Assembly (NCBI RefSeq): GCF_024139115.2
Contig: NC_085141.1
Coordinates: 180,303,047 to 180,367,046, forward strand
DNA: 64,000 nucleotides
Reading direction: 5' to 3'
Origin: Armigeres subalbatus
Taxonomy: Eukaryota > Arthropoda > Insecta > Diptera > Culicidae
Shown: one piece after another, positions 46,865 to 58,060 of the stretch
How positions within the stretch are numbered: position 1 is the first letter of the stretch
Layout of the letters: each line of letters opens with the position of its first letter
The notes under the pieces: generated by a model
Databases searched by the model: none
Told to the model about the DNA's origin: nothing
Seen by the model: only the letters and a program-made list of their open reading frames with translations
Program-made: the position numbers and the translations under genes

Positions 46865-47052
46865 TGTTTGGGCAATAATGTGTAAGTGTTTATTATATAA
46901 GAGATGTGTTCACAAATACTATTAGTACAGAAATTGACAGTGAAATAAATCAGTCATTCCCTCAGCCTTGCCATGGCAAGACGAAATCGTACGCCTTCTC
47001 ATTTCAATACCTCATCACACAACGAATAATGGGTCCTGCCCGTGCGCGAACA
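46865..47052 (+). repeat. Left LTR (188 bp)
   Basis: TGTTTGGGCAATAATGTGTA to GTGCGCGAACA. AATAAA followed by TCAGTCATTCC lies in the middle, which may combine a poly(A) signal and an initiator. It differs from the right LTR at only a few bases. Strand chosen from the primer-site/polypurine-tract order. Confidence 0.85.
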
Positions 47053-47658
47053 TATGGTGCCGTGACGGGCCAGAAACGGCGAAAGAACTTGGTGAAATAC
47101 TATTGAAGGCAAACCACACATGGTGCATGGAGCAGAAAACGACAGCACAATAGAAGACACTCACTTCCAGCTGCAATAGTGTGACCCTCCGCGTGGTAGC
47201 TATTCAGCAGAGACTTTTCTGGCCTAGCTGATGCAGGACTGAGGTTAGACAAAAGTATTCAACATCAATGGACAGTGTGTCATCTGAACGTCAAGACAGT
47301 CTTCTATAGCGTGCTATCTACAAGAATTCGGGAACTCTTCCAGCTACGATGGTATGTGCAGCAAAGCAGCCATCTAGCAGAGCTGGCTCCGTTCTTGACC
47401 CAACCGACTATCAGAGTCGTTGGTCCAGAAACTAGCTCAATATAAATGGCAAGTGTGTTTACTGAAACATCTGCGTAGTTGTCGTTTTCACAGTGCGTCC
47501 CTTGGTGCGTCCTATTCAATGATGAACCTATACGATAATGCAAAGCAACAGTTATATTCGGCTGCAATTTGATTGATTATGATGAATTTTGTATCTGTCT
47601 TTTAACGAGTATAATATTTATTGACCATAGATAAAACTGTTCGTTTTGGGGGGAAGTA

Positions 47659-47848
47659 TGTTTGGGCAATAATGTGTAAGTGTTTATTATATAAGAGATG
47701 TGTTCACAAATACTATTAGTACAGAAATTGACAGTGAAATAAATCAGTCATTCCCCCTTAGCCTTGCCATGGCAAGACGAATTCGTACGCCTTCTCATTT
47801 CAATACCTCATCACACAACGAATAATGGGTCCTGCCCGTGCGCGAACA
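47659..47848 (+). repeat. Right LTR (190 bp)
   Basis: Same sequence as the left LTR apart from a 2-bp insertion (CCCCTTAGCC versus CCCTCAGCC region) and an A-to-T change in ACGAATTCGTACGCC. Such few differences imply a fairly recent insertion. Confidence 0.85.
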
Positions 47849-47974
47849 CCTATGATAAACTTTCAAGCCTCTGAATACCTTTGAAACGTTTAAATTTTTT
47901 TTAGAGATCTAGAAATTGAAATAGTATTTTCTTACCATAAACATGGATAGACATGCTAAGGATGCTTCGACTGT

Positions 47975-48350
47975 CATACCCAGGTATTTTCATGCATAGG
48001 ACATGTGCTACTAGTCCCACCCACTCCCGGCGCCACTGAGGGCCACCATACTTCTGGGATTACTGCCACGCTCACGCCCACCGTCTGTTGCTTCCGAGCC
48101 AGATACCCAACACGTTCGAGTTCATTCATAGTTTTTACGTTACAAGATCCGACTTTCCAATCGTTGCTATCTATTTCTTGGTGGGGTGGCAACACATTGA
48201 ATCCAACTGTTTACTCTACTTTGACTTGCCTGGTAACTGTAGAAACTTCAGTAGGCTACCTTACCAGGCTTGCGCGTTGAAGAAGTTGCGCTGTGTGCAC
48301 ACTGCACAGTTTCAGCCGCCCCTAACGTTGCCGGGCTATTTGGCCGAATT
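47975..48350 (-). mobile_element. RTE 5' fragment, third family
   Basis: Minus-strand frame with DWKVGSCNVKTMNELERVG and VSVAVIPEVWWP (wild type would read IQEVRW). The 5' UTR shows GTAGGCTACCTTACC-complement, GTGTGCACAC and GGGGCGGCTGA, as in the copy at 60480-63352. Truncated soon after the endonuclease start. Confidence 0.7.
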
Positions 48351-48379
48351 TTGGCCGAAAAGTCGAAACAAAACTTTGA

Positions 48380-48570
48380 TTTAGATTAGACAAGAGTTAG
48401 TAATGAGAAGTGAGTAGCGAGATTAGTGAAGTTTGAAGCGAAAAGTGAGGATTAAAAAATTTAATTACTTTTCATAAGAAATGAGACGTGAGAAGTAGAA
48501 AGTGAGGACTAAGCGAGTGAGGGGTGAGTGAGGAGTGAGAAGCGACAAGGGAGAAGTAAAAAGTTAGTCA
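48380..48570 (+). repeat. GTGAGAAGT simple-repeat cluster
   Basis: Irregular runs of GAGAAGTGAG/AGTGAGGAGT. The complementary CTTCTCACTT type occurs at 49580-49788 and 50207-50280, so the two arrays face each other about 1 kb apart. Confidence 0.7.
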
Positions 48571-48744
48571 GTCCGTCAAGTTGTGTATGTGTTGTGTCTA
48601 TGTGCAGTGAATATTGTCTTCTAATTAATTTTTAATATCAAATATGTAATGCAACTACAAGAAGCTCCAACTACCCAGTTAAGACATTCATTCCGTATGT
48701 AACGAGAGTCGGCCGACAACTTATCCCTTGAAAAAGGACCAATA

Positions 48745-48815
48745 CACGGGACCGAAACGTCGGGCTGTGCCAAACTAGCCGTCTTAATTAAATTAGACTG
48801 AGACAGCCAACGTCA
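48745..48815 (+). repeat. Dispersed GAAACGTCGGG repeat, copy 2
   Basis: AAAAAGGACCAATACACGGG, then ACCGAAACGTCGGGC, AGCCGTCTTAATTA and TTAGACTGAGACAGCCAA. Matches the copy at 7296. The rest of 48815-49575 shows nothing I can name. Confidence 0.45.
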
Positions 48816-49579
48816 AAATATATCACCAAGTAGCACCAAGCATTACAATATTGTACATATATCAATCACAAATCGGCATGCTAAATGCTAATTGCATTAG
48901 ATCAGTTTTAATGATGTGAAGTCGCATTTATTTATCAACTGTCAGACAACGATACTCTAGATCAGCATTACGAATGCAGCGATGCATTGCTGATGAAAGA
49001 CTCAAATTCCTCTCGTTTGAGGCTAAATTGTATGCAGAGGAAACAGATTTTCTAGCAATTAGTTATAAAACCAGGGCCCATCGACCTAGGCTGAACTAAC
49101 TGCTGGAAAAAGTTCGAGTTAGGCTTCTTTAGATGTACTAACTCTTCATGAACTGGTAAACAATGGTAGTTCGAGGAACACACGGAAATTTTTGTTACTG
49201 AACACAAGTTCTATAGATTGAAATGGTCTTGTAGATAGAGCTAAATCCCAGGTTTGTAGCTTTACTGGTGAAATTCTAGAAGCAGGAAAGGATGTGACTA
49301 AGGCTCCGATGCATGGCCAATTAACAGTATTACTGCTCTATTTTCTCAAGGAAAGATTTGATAATGGGCGCGCCTTCGATGAGATTGCTCTCTGTGAAGG
49401 GCCTAAATAGCGGGACCATTTCATGTACTCTTGGGAAAACAAAACAAGAACTGTATCTAAACCGATACTTCATTGCTTCTCAATAGTAATGGAGTAGTTC
49501 GACATGCACTTAAACACTAAGGATACGGGGAATGTTACAATAGATCTAATAACTGGTCGCAGTGGCACACCCGAACAGG

Positions 49580-50280
49580 GAAAAAACATCCTACTTCTCA
49601 CATTTCATCTATCACATCTTATTTCTCACTATTTACCCTCTTACTTTTCACTACTTACTTCAAACATCTCGTTTCTCACTTCTCACTTGTTACTGCTTAC
49701 ATCTCCCTAATCAGTACTCATTTTGCATTTCTCAGTAGTTACTTCTCACTTTTCACTACCATGTACTCACTTAGAACATCTCATTTCTAGGGATCCTATA
49801 TTAAGAGATGTGCGAATACTTTTCCAGACGATTTAGCAACGCTGTTACTATCGTAAACAAACGCTGCCAGCACTTGCCGCAGTGAAAAATGTTTAGGCTT
49901 CCACATGACTTTACATTCGAAGACACTTTTTGATTATTTTGTCTATCCTCTAGCAGTGCATTTTCGCTAAAATTAAAGAGCAATACGAATGAACACGATA
50001 TAAGGCATCAACTAGACTACTTTTACTTACGAAAGCAAAACAAATTGTTTATTCGATAAAACTTTCCATAAAATCTATTTCACCAAAATCGCAATACCTT
50101 TCGATCTGCAACAATAACGATGTTTATTTGGCTCAGATTTTGACAGTTCTCAATGCTCGATTGGCTCAAGATGGCCGCTTTCGCATATCTCTAAATGTAG
50201 GATCCCTACTCATGTTTTACTTTTCTCTATTCACTTCTTATGTTGCACATCTTACTTCTCACATCACATTCTTAACAGGG
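49580..50280 (-). repeat. CTTCTCACTT cluster, split by a MITE
   Basis: Runs of ACTTCTCACTTTTCACTACT at 49580-49788 resume at 50207-50280 after the MITE, so the array existed before the insertion. Confidence 0.7.
49790..50206. mobile_element. TA-flanked MITE (417 bp)
   Basis: GGGATCCTATATTAAGAGAT with the related complement ATATCTCTAAATGTAGGATCCC at the right; TA at 49788-49789 and 50207-50208. No ORF of note. Confidence 0.8.
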
Positions 50281-50340
50281 AAACAAATCTCAACCATTCG
50301 GCCATTGGACATTCGGCCAAATGACCAAACAAACTCCCCA

Positions 50341-50420
50341 AGCATAAGCAACTGTTGAGAGCCGTTCCTAACATGAAAAACAGACGCTTGAACAGATTTT
50401 GCGCCTCCGGAGTTGGAGGC
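50341..50420. mobile_element. RTE 5'-UTR scrap
   Basis: GAGCCGTTCCTAACATGAAA, ACAGACGCTTGAACAGATTT and GCGCCTCCGGAG match 63301-63350, just beyond the 5' part of the RTE copy there. From 50421 to 51590 I see no feature I can support. Confidence 0.5.
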
Positions 50421-51593
50421 TAACATTGCCGTATCTTGAGTCTTGTATACGTCTGCTTATGTTTTTGAAAACTAGTCCGATCCGGATTTTCTTTATCGAG
50501 TATAAATCTGAATCGCAACGACCAATTTAAAAATGAAACAATGGGACCCAATTCTCCATTAAACTAAGTAATTTTAACAACGTCGAAACACCTTCATTTA
50601 TCAATCACTACTCTACGTACACATAGTATTTGAGAACCACAAAAACACGTGCTATTTATGTTGATTTTCAGAAAACCGGAAACCAAACGATTTTTGCTAC
50701 GCTTCTGGAAGCTTAAAATCTATAGCTTCACCATTACGCTATCAAACTGCATAAACCTCATTGGTGATGCTGTGCATTGCCAGGAGCAACATATGCCGGT
50801 AATAAGAATCTCCTTCGTCACGTATACCTCCAGCTTATTTTCACACTGACTTGGTAACTGCTGCTGTTTACCTTTTACAGCTTTCAGTATTTTTCGCACA
50901 TGACTTCTCGACTGAAAATTGCTCACGTGTGCTCGTTCATCATCGTAAATCAGTGCCGTTTTCGTACCGAAACACGTTTGTGCAATATTTTGTTGCCCAA
51001 AAGTGGGAGCGATTTTGTGGTTTTCCTGTTTCCGAAAGAAAGATCGAGCATTAATGTGAAAGTTCGTCGATTAATGGGAGAGCAGCAAAGTCTGAGGAAT
51101 AAATTAGATTGAATTTTGGTACACCTGCTACAGTGATAGTCATTTTGATGCACTAAAAGACGATTCACATTAATTACATCACTTAACAATTGACCGTTTT
51201 TAAACAACCATATGGTTTCTAAAAATGTTAACAATCAGCATGGTTGTTTGGATTTAAACCGACAAAACACACTTTCAAACCGCCATTTACCGAACATAGA
51301 AAGCTGCATTCAGATAAGAAATATCAAACGATCTCTCTAGTCAAGCAAATGAGTGAAAATTAGAAAATGGACAACAAACAATATAATCATCTACAGTAGC
51401 TTCCCAAAGCTGGGGGGTCGTGATTCCCTTCCATAAGATTTACACAGGCTGGGTGTCGTGACCCACCACTTTGGGAATCAATAAATCTACAGAAATATAC
51501 AGCATGTACATGTATGTTTGGAGTCCATCTGTTATCAACGTATCAGTTAATTTATATGGTACTCCTACTTTATAATCTACTTATTTTTACTCT

Positions 51594-52000
51594 GCGGCAA
51601 ATCCTTGATAGCTTCCGGGAATACAACTTGCGGACTCGTCATCTGTTTGTAGATTTTTAGGCAGCATAATGCCGAAACGTAGCTTTCCGGCAAAACTTAT
51701 TAGTTTTTTATTTATTTTTTTTTTTCGTGCGACGCTTGGTTCAAATCGAGCGTCGGAATATCTGGTGAGACATCTGATGCGTACGTGACGTTCGATAGAT
51801 TGAAGTAGAGCGATGCGCTCTTTAATCTGCATAGCTCTGGAAGGTACAATTCGAAGAACTGGTGTGCAAAGAAACGGAACCATCATTAACAAGTCTTTTA
51901 TGCTTCTTGGTTTTGCGGATGTCATCGACATCATTGTCGTGGCTTGCAGAGCAGTGGAAAAGGCTTTCGTGAAAGTGTTCGCACACAAGGCGAATGTAGT
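51594..52000 (+). mobile_element. RTE reverse transcriptase scrap
   Basis: Reads QILDSFREYNLRTRHLFVDF, then stop, AA, stop where KAAY is expected. After frame changes comes IALEGTIRRTGVQRNGTIIN and MLLGFADVIDIIVV. The catalytic FADD has become FADV, so it could not work even if intact. Ends near AVEKAFVKVFAH. Confidence 0.75.
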
Positions 52001-52159
52001 TAAATGTTTTTTCCTAACTAACTTATAGACCTAAAATCCCATTTCCCATCCTACTAACCCCGAATCGGCTGCGGGTTTTTCGGTCCCCCTCCTGCTAACA
52101 TTATCTAAATGAACACGCACTTCCCACTCGAATGATAGTTGAACTGGCTTTCTTGGCTT

Positions 52160-54497
52160 GCTTTTTTTCTTGGGCAAGGGTAAACGGAAATCTGCAAACA
52201 GACACCTGAGGAGGTTAACTCATGTAGTGTGGGGATGGGATCACCCGACCCACTAAAACCAAAACCCTTTCGCCAGTCCGTATCCCCCGCAATTAAGCAA
52301 TACATCAGGGGAGGACTATTGAGAACGCTCACGCCTATGCTAACGCACTCCGTTATAACGCAACATCGACTTCAAGGGTGGTAACCTAACCATGATGAGC
52401 ATGGTGTTCACTGCATCACAGTAGTCTCTACTGTAGCTGCTGGTTTTGTTCAAGACGCCACCAGCGCTGTAGTTTCGACATAATCTGTTGAGACGCTGTG
52501 TTCACCGCATTCCATATAACCTCTTCCCGATACATCCTCTCAACGAGGTTGTCCGGGGTTGTATCCATGACAAGCAGCATGGCACTGCGTTCAACATCGA
52601 ATCGCGGGCATGTAAACATCATATGCCCTGCCGATTCTAATTCACCTACACATTCCGGGCACTCCGCAGAATCTGCGAACCCGAACCTATGCAGGAACTT
52701 TTTAAAGCAGCCATGTTCAGACAAAATCTTTGATAGGTGGAACTTGACCTGACCATGCTAATCCAATTCGATACTTCCGGAATCAGTCTGTGGGTCCAAC
52801 GACCTTTGACTGCAGTATCCCATGCTCTTTGCCATTTGAGCAACGAAGCTGCTCTCTTGACACGTCGCACTTGCACCGAGTCCCTGTCGTTGAAGCACTT
52901 CACAGTCCACATCTTCCTCCAGAAGTATGTCCATCGGCATCATCCCAGAAATGACGCACACCGGCTCATAAGATATGGTGCGGTATGCGCTTGCAACCCG
53001 CAGACACATCAACCGGTACCCTGATTAATTTCTTAATATTGCACCTGGCCTCTAGTGCTTTGGACCATGCTGATACGCCGTATCGGATAATAGACAATGC
53101 TACACCCGCTATAAGCCTACGCACCTGACTTTGCACCACCGATCCGTTGGACATCATTCACGATAAAGATTTTATTGCCAATGAAGCCCTTTGGCATACA
53201 TAATCGTACAATTCTCGCTTAACTTTTCAAAAGGTCCTAAGTAACATTTTTTTCATGAATTAATTTGAATACAGCAATCAATAGCTTTCATGTTGTTCTG
53301 TTGCTTGCGCTGTTCAAATTAATTCATGAAAAAAATGTTACTTAGGTCCTTTTGAAAAGTTAAGCGAGAATTGAGCTTAACGTCGATCATCACGCCCAGA
53401 TGCTTCAATGACCTCACGGAGTTAACTGTGCAGGTCCTTACGTTTTTTGTCATTTATCCTCACCTGCTGCAACCCATAGTGGATATGCATAACAACAACC
53501 TTAGTTTTGTGATGTGCTAACGCCAACCTCCTTGAGTTGAGCCATTCCTCGACTCTGCCAATCGTGTACAGCTTTTAGTTCAACTTTATCGAGAGTATCG
53601 CCTGTGACCTCTAGTATTACATCATCCGCAAAGCCTTCCATTTTCACACCAGCCGGGGATTTAAGCGTAGTACTTCGTCATACATGATATTGCACAGAAC
53701 CGGTCCGAGGATCGATCCCTGTGGAACACCTGCTGACACTTATATCGACTGCTGACCAGCGTCGGTGTCGACTAACAATATCCTGTTCTGAAAATAGCTT
53801 TTCAGAATCCTGCACAGATAATCCGGGAATCTCAAGCGAAGCAGGGAATCAGCTATAGCTGCCCAGCTAGCATTATTAAATGCATTCTTTATATCTAGTG
53901 TAATCAATGCACAGTACCTAATACCTTTCCTATTCAAACCACGCGCTATCTTAGCATCCCCCCATGGAGTATTATTGGCCATCCTACACAACTCTTCAAA
54001 GCAGGCTCTCTTACTACATTTGATTTTGTAATTCAGAGCTCTGCTCACTGTTTGGAACACCCGGCGTCTTTCTAACCTTTCCGCTTCGGTTCTAGCACGT
54101 CGCAACCTTCTTTTAACGCTTAGACAGGTTCTGTGAAGATCAGCTATCGTGCACCGCACCGATTGGCATAGTCTTCCTGGGCATTGTCACGTCACATGCT
54201 CGTGTTAGGACATCGGATAACTCATCACCACTAAGGCATAGAGTCCGATTTCCCACCGTAGTGATTCTTCCAGCAGTTCTGGGTCGAACTGCGAGATACG
54301 CCTTCCTAGATCAGCTTTACTGACCCGCCTTGTGATTCTGTTGGGAATATAGCTGACCATGAAACGTATTTCCTGATGGTCACTAGCAGTATACCCTTCG
54401 TGAACCCTCCATTCAGGCTCCACCATCCATCCCGCGCTGCAGAAGGCCACATCGATGCATGACTCGCCATTCGGTCCTCTGAACGTTGACGCTTAGC
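52160..54497 (-). mobile_element. R1-clade retrotransposon, copy 2 (5'-truncated)
   Basis: Same 3' end as copy 1 (TTCTTGGGCAAGGGTAAACGG after poly-T). Order on the minus strand: endonuclease end with ASDHQEIRFMV (54450), linker ANNTPWGDA joined directly to KIARGLNRKGIRYCALITLD, FQNRILLVDTDAGQQSI, the FADD-box region with indels, and the C-terminus MSEHGCFKKFLHRFGF...RWWRLEQNQ (to 52428). A stretch of some 190 codons between WGDA and KIARG is missing in frame. A hairpin MITE sits at 53209. Confidence 0.85.
53209..53373. mobile_element. Hairpin MITE (165 bp)
   Basis: CAATTCTCGCTTAACTTTTC at the left is matched by the exact complement at the right, and the arms of about 60 bp continue (AAAGGTCCTAAGTAACATTT). 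The loop is about 40 nt. Inserted in the R1 copy where copy 1 reads ATAATCGACGTGG...TTGAGC; the duplication is ambiguous (AATT). Ends resemble those of the foldback at 37823. Confidence 0.85.
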
Positions 54498-54979
54498 CTC
54501 CAGGCATGGGCATCAGTTACAATTTTATTTAAAAACTTGATGTGCAGAGCACGCGAGCACAGCACGTGAAATATTGATTTCGAATAATGTATAAACGACC
54601 ACTACTATCATCCGTGAATTATCCATATACACATTTTTAAAACGCATTTTTTTACATGCTTTCACGCGCACATTACTATCAAAATTGAAAAGTTTTTAAT
54701 TATTAAAAATAAGTAAAAACATGTTTTTGGAAAAGTAGGCTATTCATACCAGAATGTGCTTATAGATTTTTTTTATTTTTACGTATCATATCTTAGCAAC
54801 AGATGATAATGGGAAAATCAAACATTTCATATTTAGGTCTTTGAAGATGCAGATGTAAAATTCAAGTGGAACTAGGAAAAAAATAAAGCGAAGTCCACAT
54901 AAACACTACAAAAGCTACCAAAAAACAGATACTTCTCAAGATAATTTGCTTGAAGCGGAGAAATTTTAATTGTGTAGAG
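54498..54979. other. AT-rich upstream region of the CGP-type gene
   Basis: No ORF. The last 100 bp should contain the promoter and 5' UTR of the gene at 54980, but I see no TATA box at a convincing place, nor clear copies of the Drosophila testis elements. Confidence 0.4.
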
Positions 54980-55486
54980 ATGTGCGATCCATGCACTGGA
55001 GCTCTTTGTGGACCTTGCCAACCTTGTGGACCTTGCGTAAGTATTATCTTAATTGTTTTCCTATGCCTATACCAATTTTTTCAAATGTCTAAAAGTTCTT
55101 TTATTTATTCCATTTTAGGCTTCATGTAAGTAATAGTTACCAGATCGTAGAAAGAAACTATTTTTAATAAGTTTATTTCACAGGCCCCGTGAGACGAGTA
55201 CGATCAGCGGTTTACAATCCCACGCCGAAGCCGAAGATCCCCAAAACTAATTGGTACTGCACACCTCCGAATCGCTGCTGCAAGTCGGTATGGAAAGCCC
55301 CCCGGCCTTGTTGCTATGAAGCGCCTTGTCGAGCTCACTGCTACAACGTTGAACGTTTCTTCAACTGTAAGTAAACTGCTAATTTTAGACAGGAATAATT
55401 CTACTCATATTCAAATAATCGTTTTAGACTGTCGGCAACCGATGAGAAGTCCTCTATTGAACACGTACTGCTGTGGACCCTGCTAA
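54980..55486 (+). CDS. Mst(3)CGP-like cysteine-rich protein, four exons
   Basis: Exons 54980-55036, 55119-55125, 55184-55366 and 55428-55486; introns of 82, 58 and 61 nt, all GT-AG with GTAAGT donors. The product has 101 aa, 18 of them Cys. It starts MCDPCTGALCGPCQPCGPC and ends TYCCGPC; the middle is basic with KPKIPKTNWYCTPPNRCCKS and RPCCYEAPCRAHCYN. CGP repeats at both ends characterise the Mst84D/Mst87F/Mst98C sperm-tail proteins of Drosophila, which are cross-linked around the outer dense fibres (family knowledge); the homology is my inference. Exon 2 has only 7 nt (GCTTCAT). Skipping it would give a stop right after the exon 3 start. No signal peptide. A keratin-associated-like or eggshell role is an alternative. 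Confidence 0.75.
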
Positions 55487-55514
55487 AATGAATTAAATTG
55501 GAGAAAAGGATGGC

Positions 55515-55520
55515 AATAAA
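55515..55520 (+). promoter_or_regulatory. Poly(A) signal AATAAA
   Basis: Lies 28 nt after the stop of the CGP-type gene and implies a short 3' UTR. Confidence 0.65.
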
Positions 55521-55752
55521 AAGGTTTATTATTCACTTCGTATTATTTCTGTTCTACGGTTAGCTATGAGGTGCGGTCAAGACGACCTGATTTTGAATCT
55601 ACAAATCATTGCGTGGCGTGAAAATTGACTGGATCAATTTCAATCCCAGATTCGGTTTCAAAAATAAATCTAATTACAGCTTTCTGACTGAGACTATGAA
55701 CCTATATGCTGAATATTTTATGAATGCCGAGGCGTCGCGTCCGCATGTTTTC

Positions 55753-56404
55753 CTTTCTTTTTTTTCCTTGAGCAAGGGTAGACGGAAATCTGCAACCAGA
55801 CACCTGGAGATGTTAACTCAGGTAGTGTAGATGGGTATGTCATGTAACTCTTACCCCACCCACTAAAACCAAAACCCTTCCGCCAGTCCGTACCCCCGGC
55901 TCGCAAATAAGCAATACATCAGGGGGGGACTATTGAGAACGCTCACACACAACATCGACTTCAAGGGTGGTAACCGCACCACCCGTCGATCGCAAGCTAT
56001 GATAGTAACCTAGCGGTCCGTATCATAATCTCGCGTTGGAGACGAGCACCCTGACAACAACCACCGTGCATGAACCGCAATGACCTCTAGACCTACATAC
56101 GGAGCCCCGAAGCCCACCCGCGACATGTTAGTTGTCGGGGTGAGCGAAGTGTTCACTGCTCCACAGGTGTCCCTACCAAGATGAATACACCACTAGGTGT
56201 TCCAATCTGCCAAATTCACGATTCAGCCACGAATTTTTCACCCCCGCCTTCTTCTCTTCCACAAACTTAAAACATTGGAGCACCTAGTACTGTATTCATC
56301 TTGGTCCCTACTGCAGTCGTTGGTTTTGTTCTAGGATGTTTTGCTCAAGACGCCAATCTGGTGAGATGTTGTGTTCACCGCATTTCATATAACTTCATCC
56401 CGGC
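55753..56404 (-). mobile_element. R1-clade retrotransposon, copy 3 (3' UTR only)
   Basis: TTCCTTGAGCAAGGGTAGACGG after poly-T, then the R1 3' UTR (AACATCGACTTCAAGGGTGG, CACCACCCGTCGATCGCAAG). It ends in the last ORF2 codons, where TGTTGTGTTCACCGCATTTC matches 10776-10796. Heavily 5'-truncated. It lies 270 bp downstream of the CGP-type gene. Confidence 0.85.
56176..56304. mobile_element. MITE (129 bp) in R1 copy 3
   Basis: CCAAGATGAATAC and GTATTCATCTTGG ends with CACTAGGTG/CACCTAGT further in. TCCCTA is duplicated at 56170-56175 and 56305-56310; because the ends allow an A/T shift, a 4-bp CCCT duplication is also possible. Confidence 0.8.
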
Positions 56405-56409
56405 ACTAA

Positions 56410-57455
56410 GCATATGCGGTATTTCGAAAAATTTCGGTGGTTCGAAACGAAATTCCGCGGAATTTGAGCATCATGAAATCTGATTTCTTGATTTCGTATC
56501 GTAAAATTGCAAAAATTTCGCTAGAAAAGACTAGCTTCTAACGAAATTTAACGGAATTCCGCGGAATTTCGAAACAAATTTAAACTTAAACCATACTTCA
56601 TATTATCAAAAATTTTGGCTGCGCCACTGAACTAAAACCTAAAGCTGTTTTCAAAACATTATTTTATACAAATTTTTCTATTATCGATTACTACCATTAC
56701 TACATAATCCCATTCTCAGTCGATAAATACGTACTCAGTGTTCTTCTATAAAACGCCTTCAGTTTTTTGTTAGAAATTTCACATTTATCGAAGAGGCCAT
56801 GTCGTGGTACGATCAGGTATGAAGTCTTTTTTGAGCACCCCTTCATTATCAAATAAAACGAAAGTGTGCATAAAAATTGCCTCGCCATAACAAAAAGGTG
56901 GTATAGGGAATTAACACTGTTGTTTACATTTTAGAACCAAATTCAGATGTCGCACATGTCGGAGTAGGGATTTAAGGCTCCGCCTTCTCCCCCTGGAAGA
57001 ATGAGATAATGGGAAAGAATATCTATCAAAATTATAAATAATGTATAATACAATATAATAAATAATTATAATACAATGTCTTTTCAACAGTGTCTAATGG
57101 ACGACATGATCCTTGTACGACTGGAGAACTGCTTCAAAAGTTATTAACTTTTCAATTTTTTAAACCGGGGATTGAATATTTTCTTATATTTGATAAAAAA
57201 AAAAGCTTCTAGTTTCTACGATTAAGTATTGGGCAACATGTTTCATGTGCAACTGCTTCGGTAGATTTCGAGCGCTCGTAATGACAAAAGACATCTAAAG
57301 AAAATAAAAACTGACAAAATTATTTGACTTTGACAATAAAAAGAGTGCGTTATATTTTACTCTACGATATCGAAATGACCCACGTGTTTCAATACAGAAC
57401 ATTCCGCCGAGAACGCATTGTCATTCATCATACACGCATTATTTTCTATGTACAA
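56410..57455. other. No gene; TTCGAAATTTC-type words
   Basis: 56420-56580 holds many CGAAATTTCG/CCGCGGAATTT palindromic words. The rest is AT-rich and featureless. Confidence 0.45.
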
Positions 57456-57459
57456 GTAT

Positions 57460-57600
57460 CCGGGGTCTCCAGTTAGCCATGCGAGCAAAGGCGTAGGATT
57501 GCCAATCCAGAGATGGCGAGTTCGATTCTCGGTCCGGTCTCGTAATTGGGAAAAAATTTCGCTTATCAAAGCTTATCCTAGAAAATTTCGTGGCCCTACT
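57460..57600 (+). mobile_element. SINE, family 2 (head well kept)
   Basis: GTCTCCAGTTAGCCATGCGA, GCAAAGGCGTAGGATTGCCA, then box B GAGTTCGATTCTCGGTCCGG, a good match to the Pol III consensus. Body diverged after CTCGTAATTGGG. Confidence 0.7.
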
Positions 57601-57920
57601 ATTTCCAAACTTCAACTATTGTACAACTAAAATTTTTACTTCTCAGTATCCCTCTCCAATGATTTGAGGCATAAAGGAATCGAATTTTGCATAAAGCCCA
57701 ACTGACAAAAGTTTTGAAATTTTCCAACGATCATTTTGATGCAATAAAAAGTATATGCAACCGCCTAAAATTGTGAAGGAAAGTCTTTTTACTTTAACCA
57801 AGTTTTTCAAATTCAATACAAAAATTACCATTTTGGGAGAGCAGTCAACAGCATATTTTCTCGTGGCGCACGACAGGGAAGGAGCGATGAGAGCGATCAA
57901 TTTTGTATCTAGGGCCCTCC
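57601..57920. other. No recognisable feature
   Basis: AT-rich; an 85-codon minus-strand frame has no support. Confidence 0.45.
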
Positions 57921-58060
57921 TTAGCCGTACGGTAAGATGGGCGGCTACAAAACAAGACCATGTTGAGGGTGGCTGGGTTCGATTCCCGGTGCCGGTCTAA
58001 ACAATATTCGGCTTGGAAATTATCTCGACTTCTCTGGGCATAGAAGTATCATCGTGTTAG

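Larger units (their letters stand above)
46865..47848. mobile_element. Miniature LTR retroelement (984 bp, TRIM-like)
   Basis: Two LTRs of 188 and 190 bp (46865-47052, 47659-47848), nearly identical, each TG...CA. The host duplication CCTAT is perfect at 46860-46864 and 47849-47853. A primer-binding-like TGGTGCCGTGACGGGCC starts 2 bp after the left LTR, and a polypurine tract GGGGGGAAG precedes the right LTR. The 606-bp interior has no gag or pol and is multiply stopped. Termini and 5-bp duplication fit LTR retrotransposons in general. The primer site is reminiscent of BEL/Pao elements (weak). It needed proteins from another element. Confidence 0.85.
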
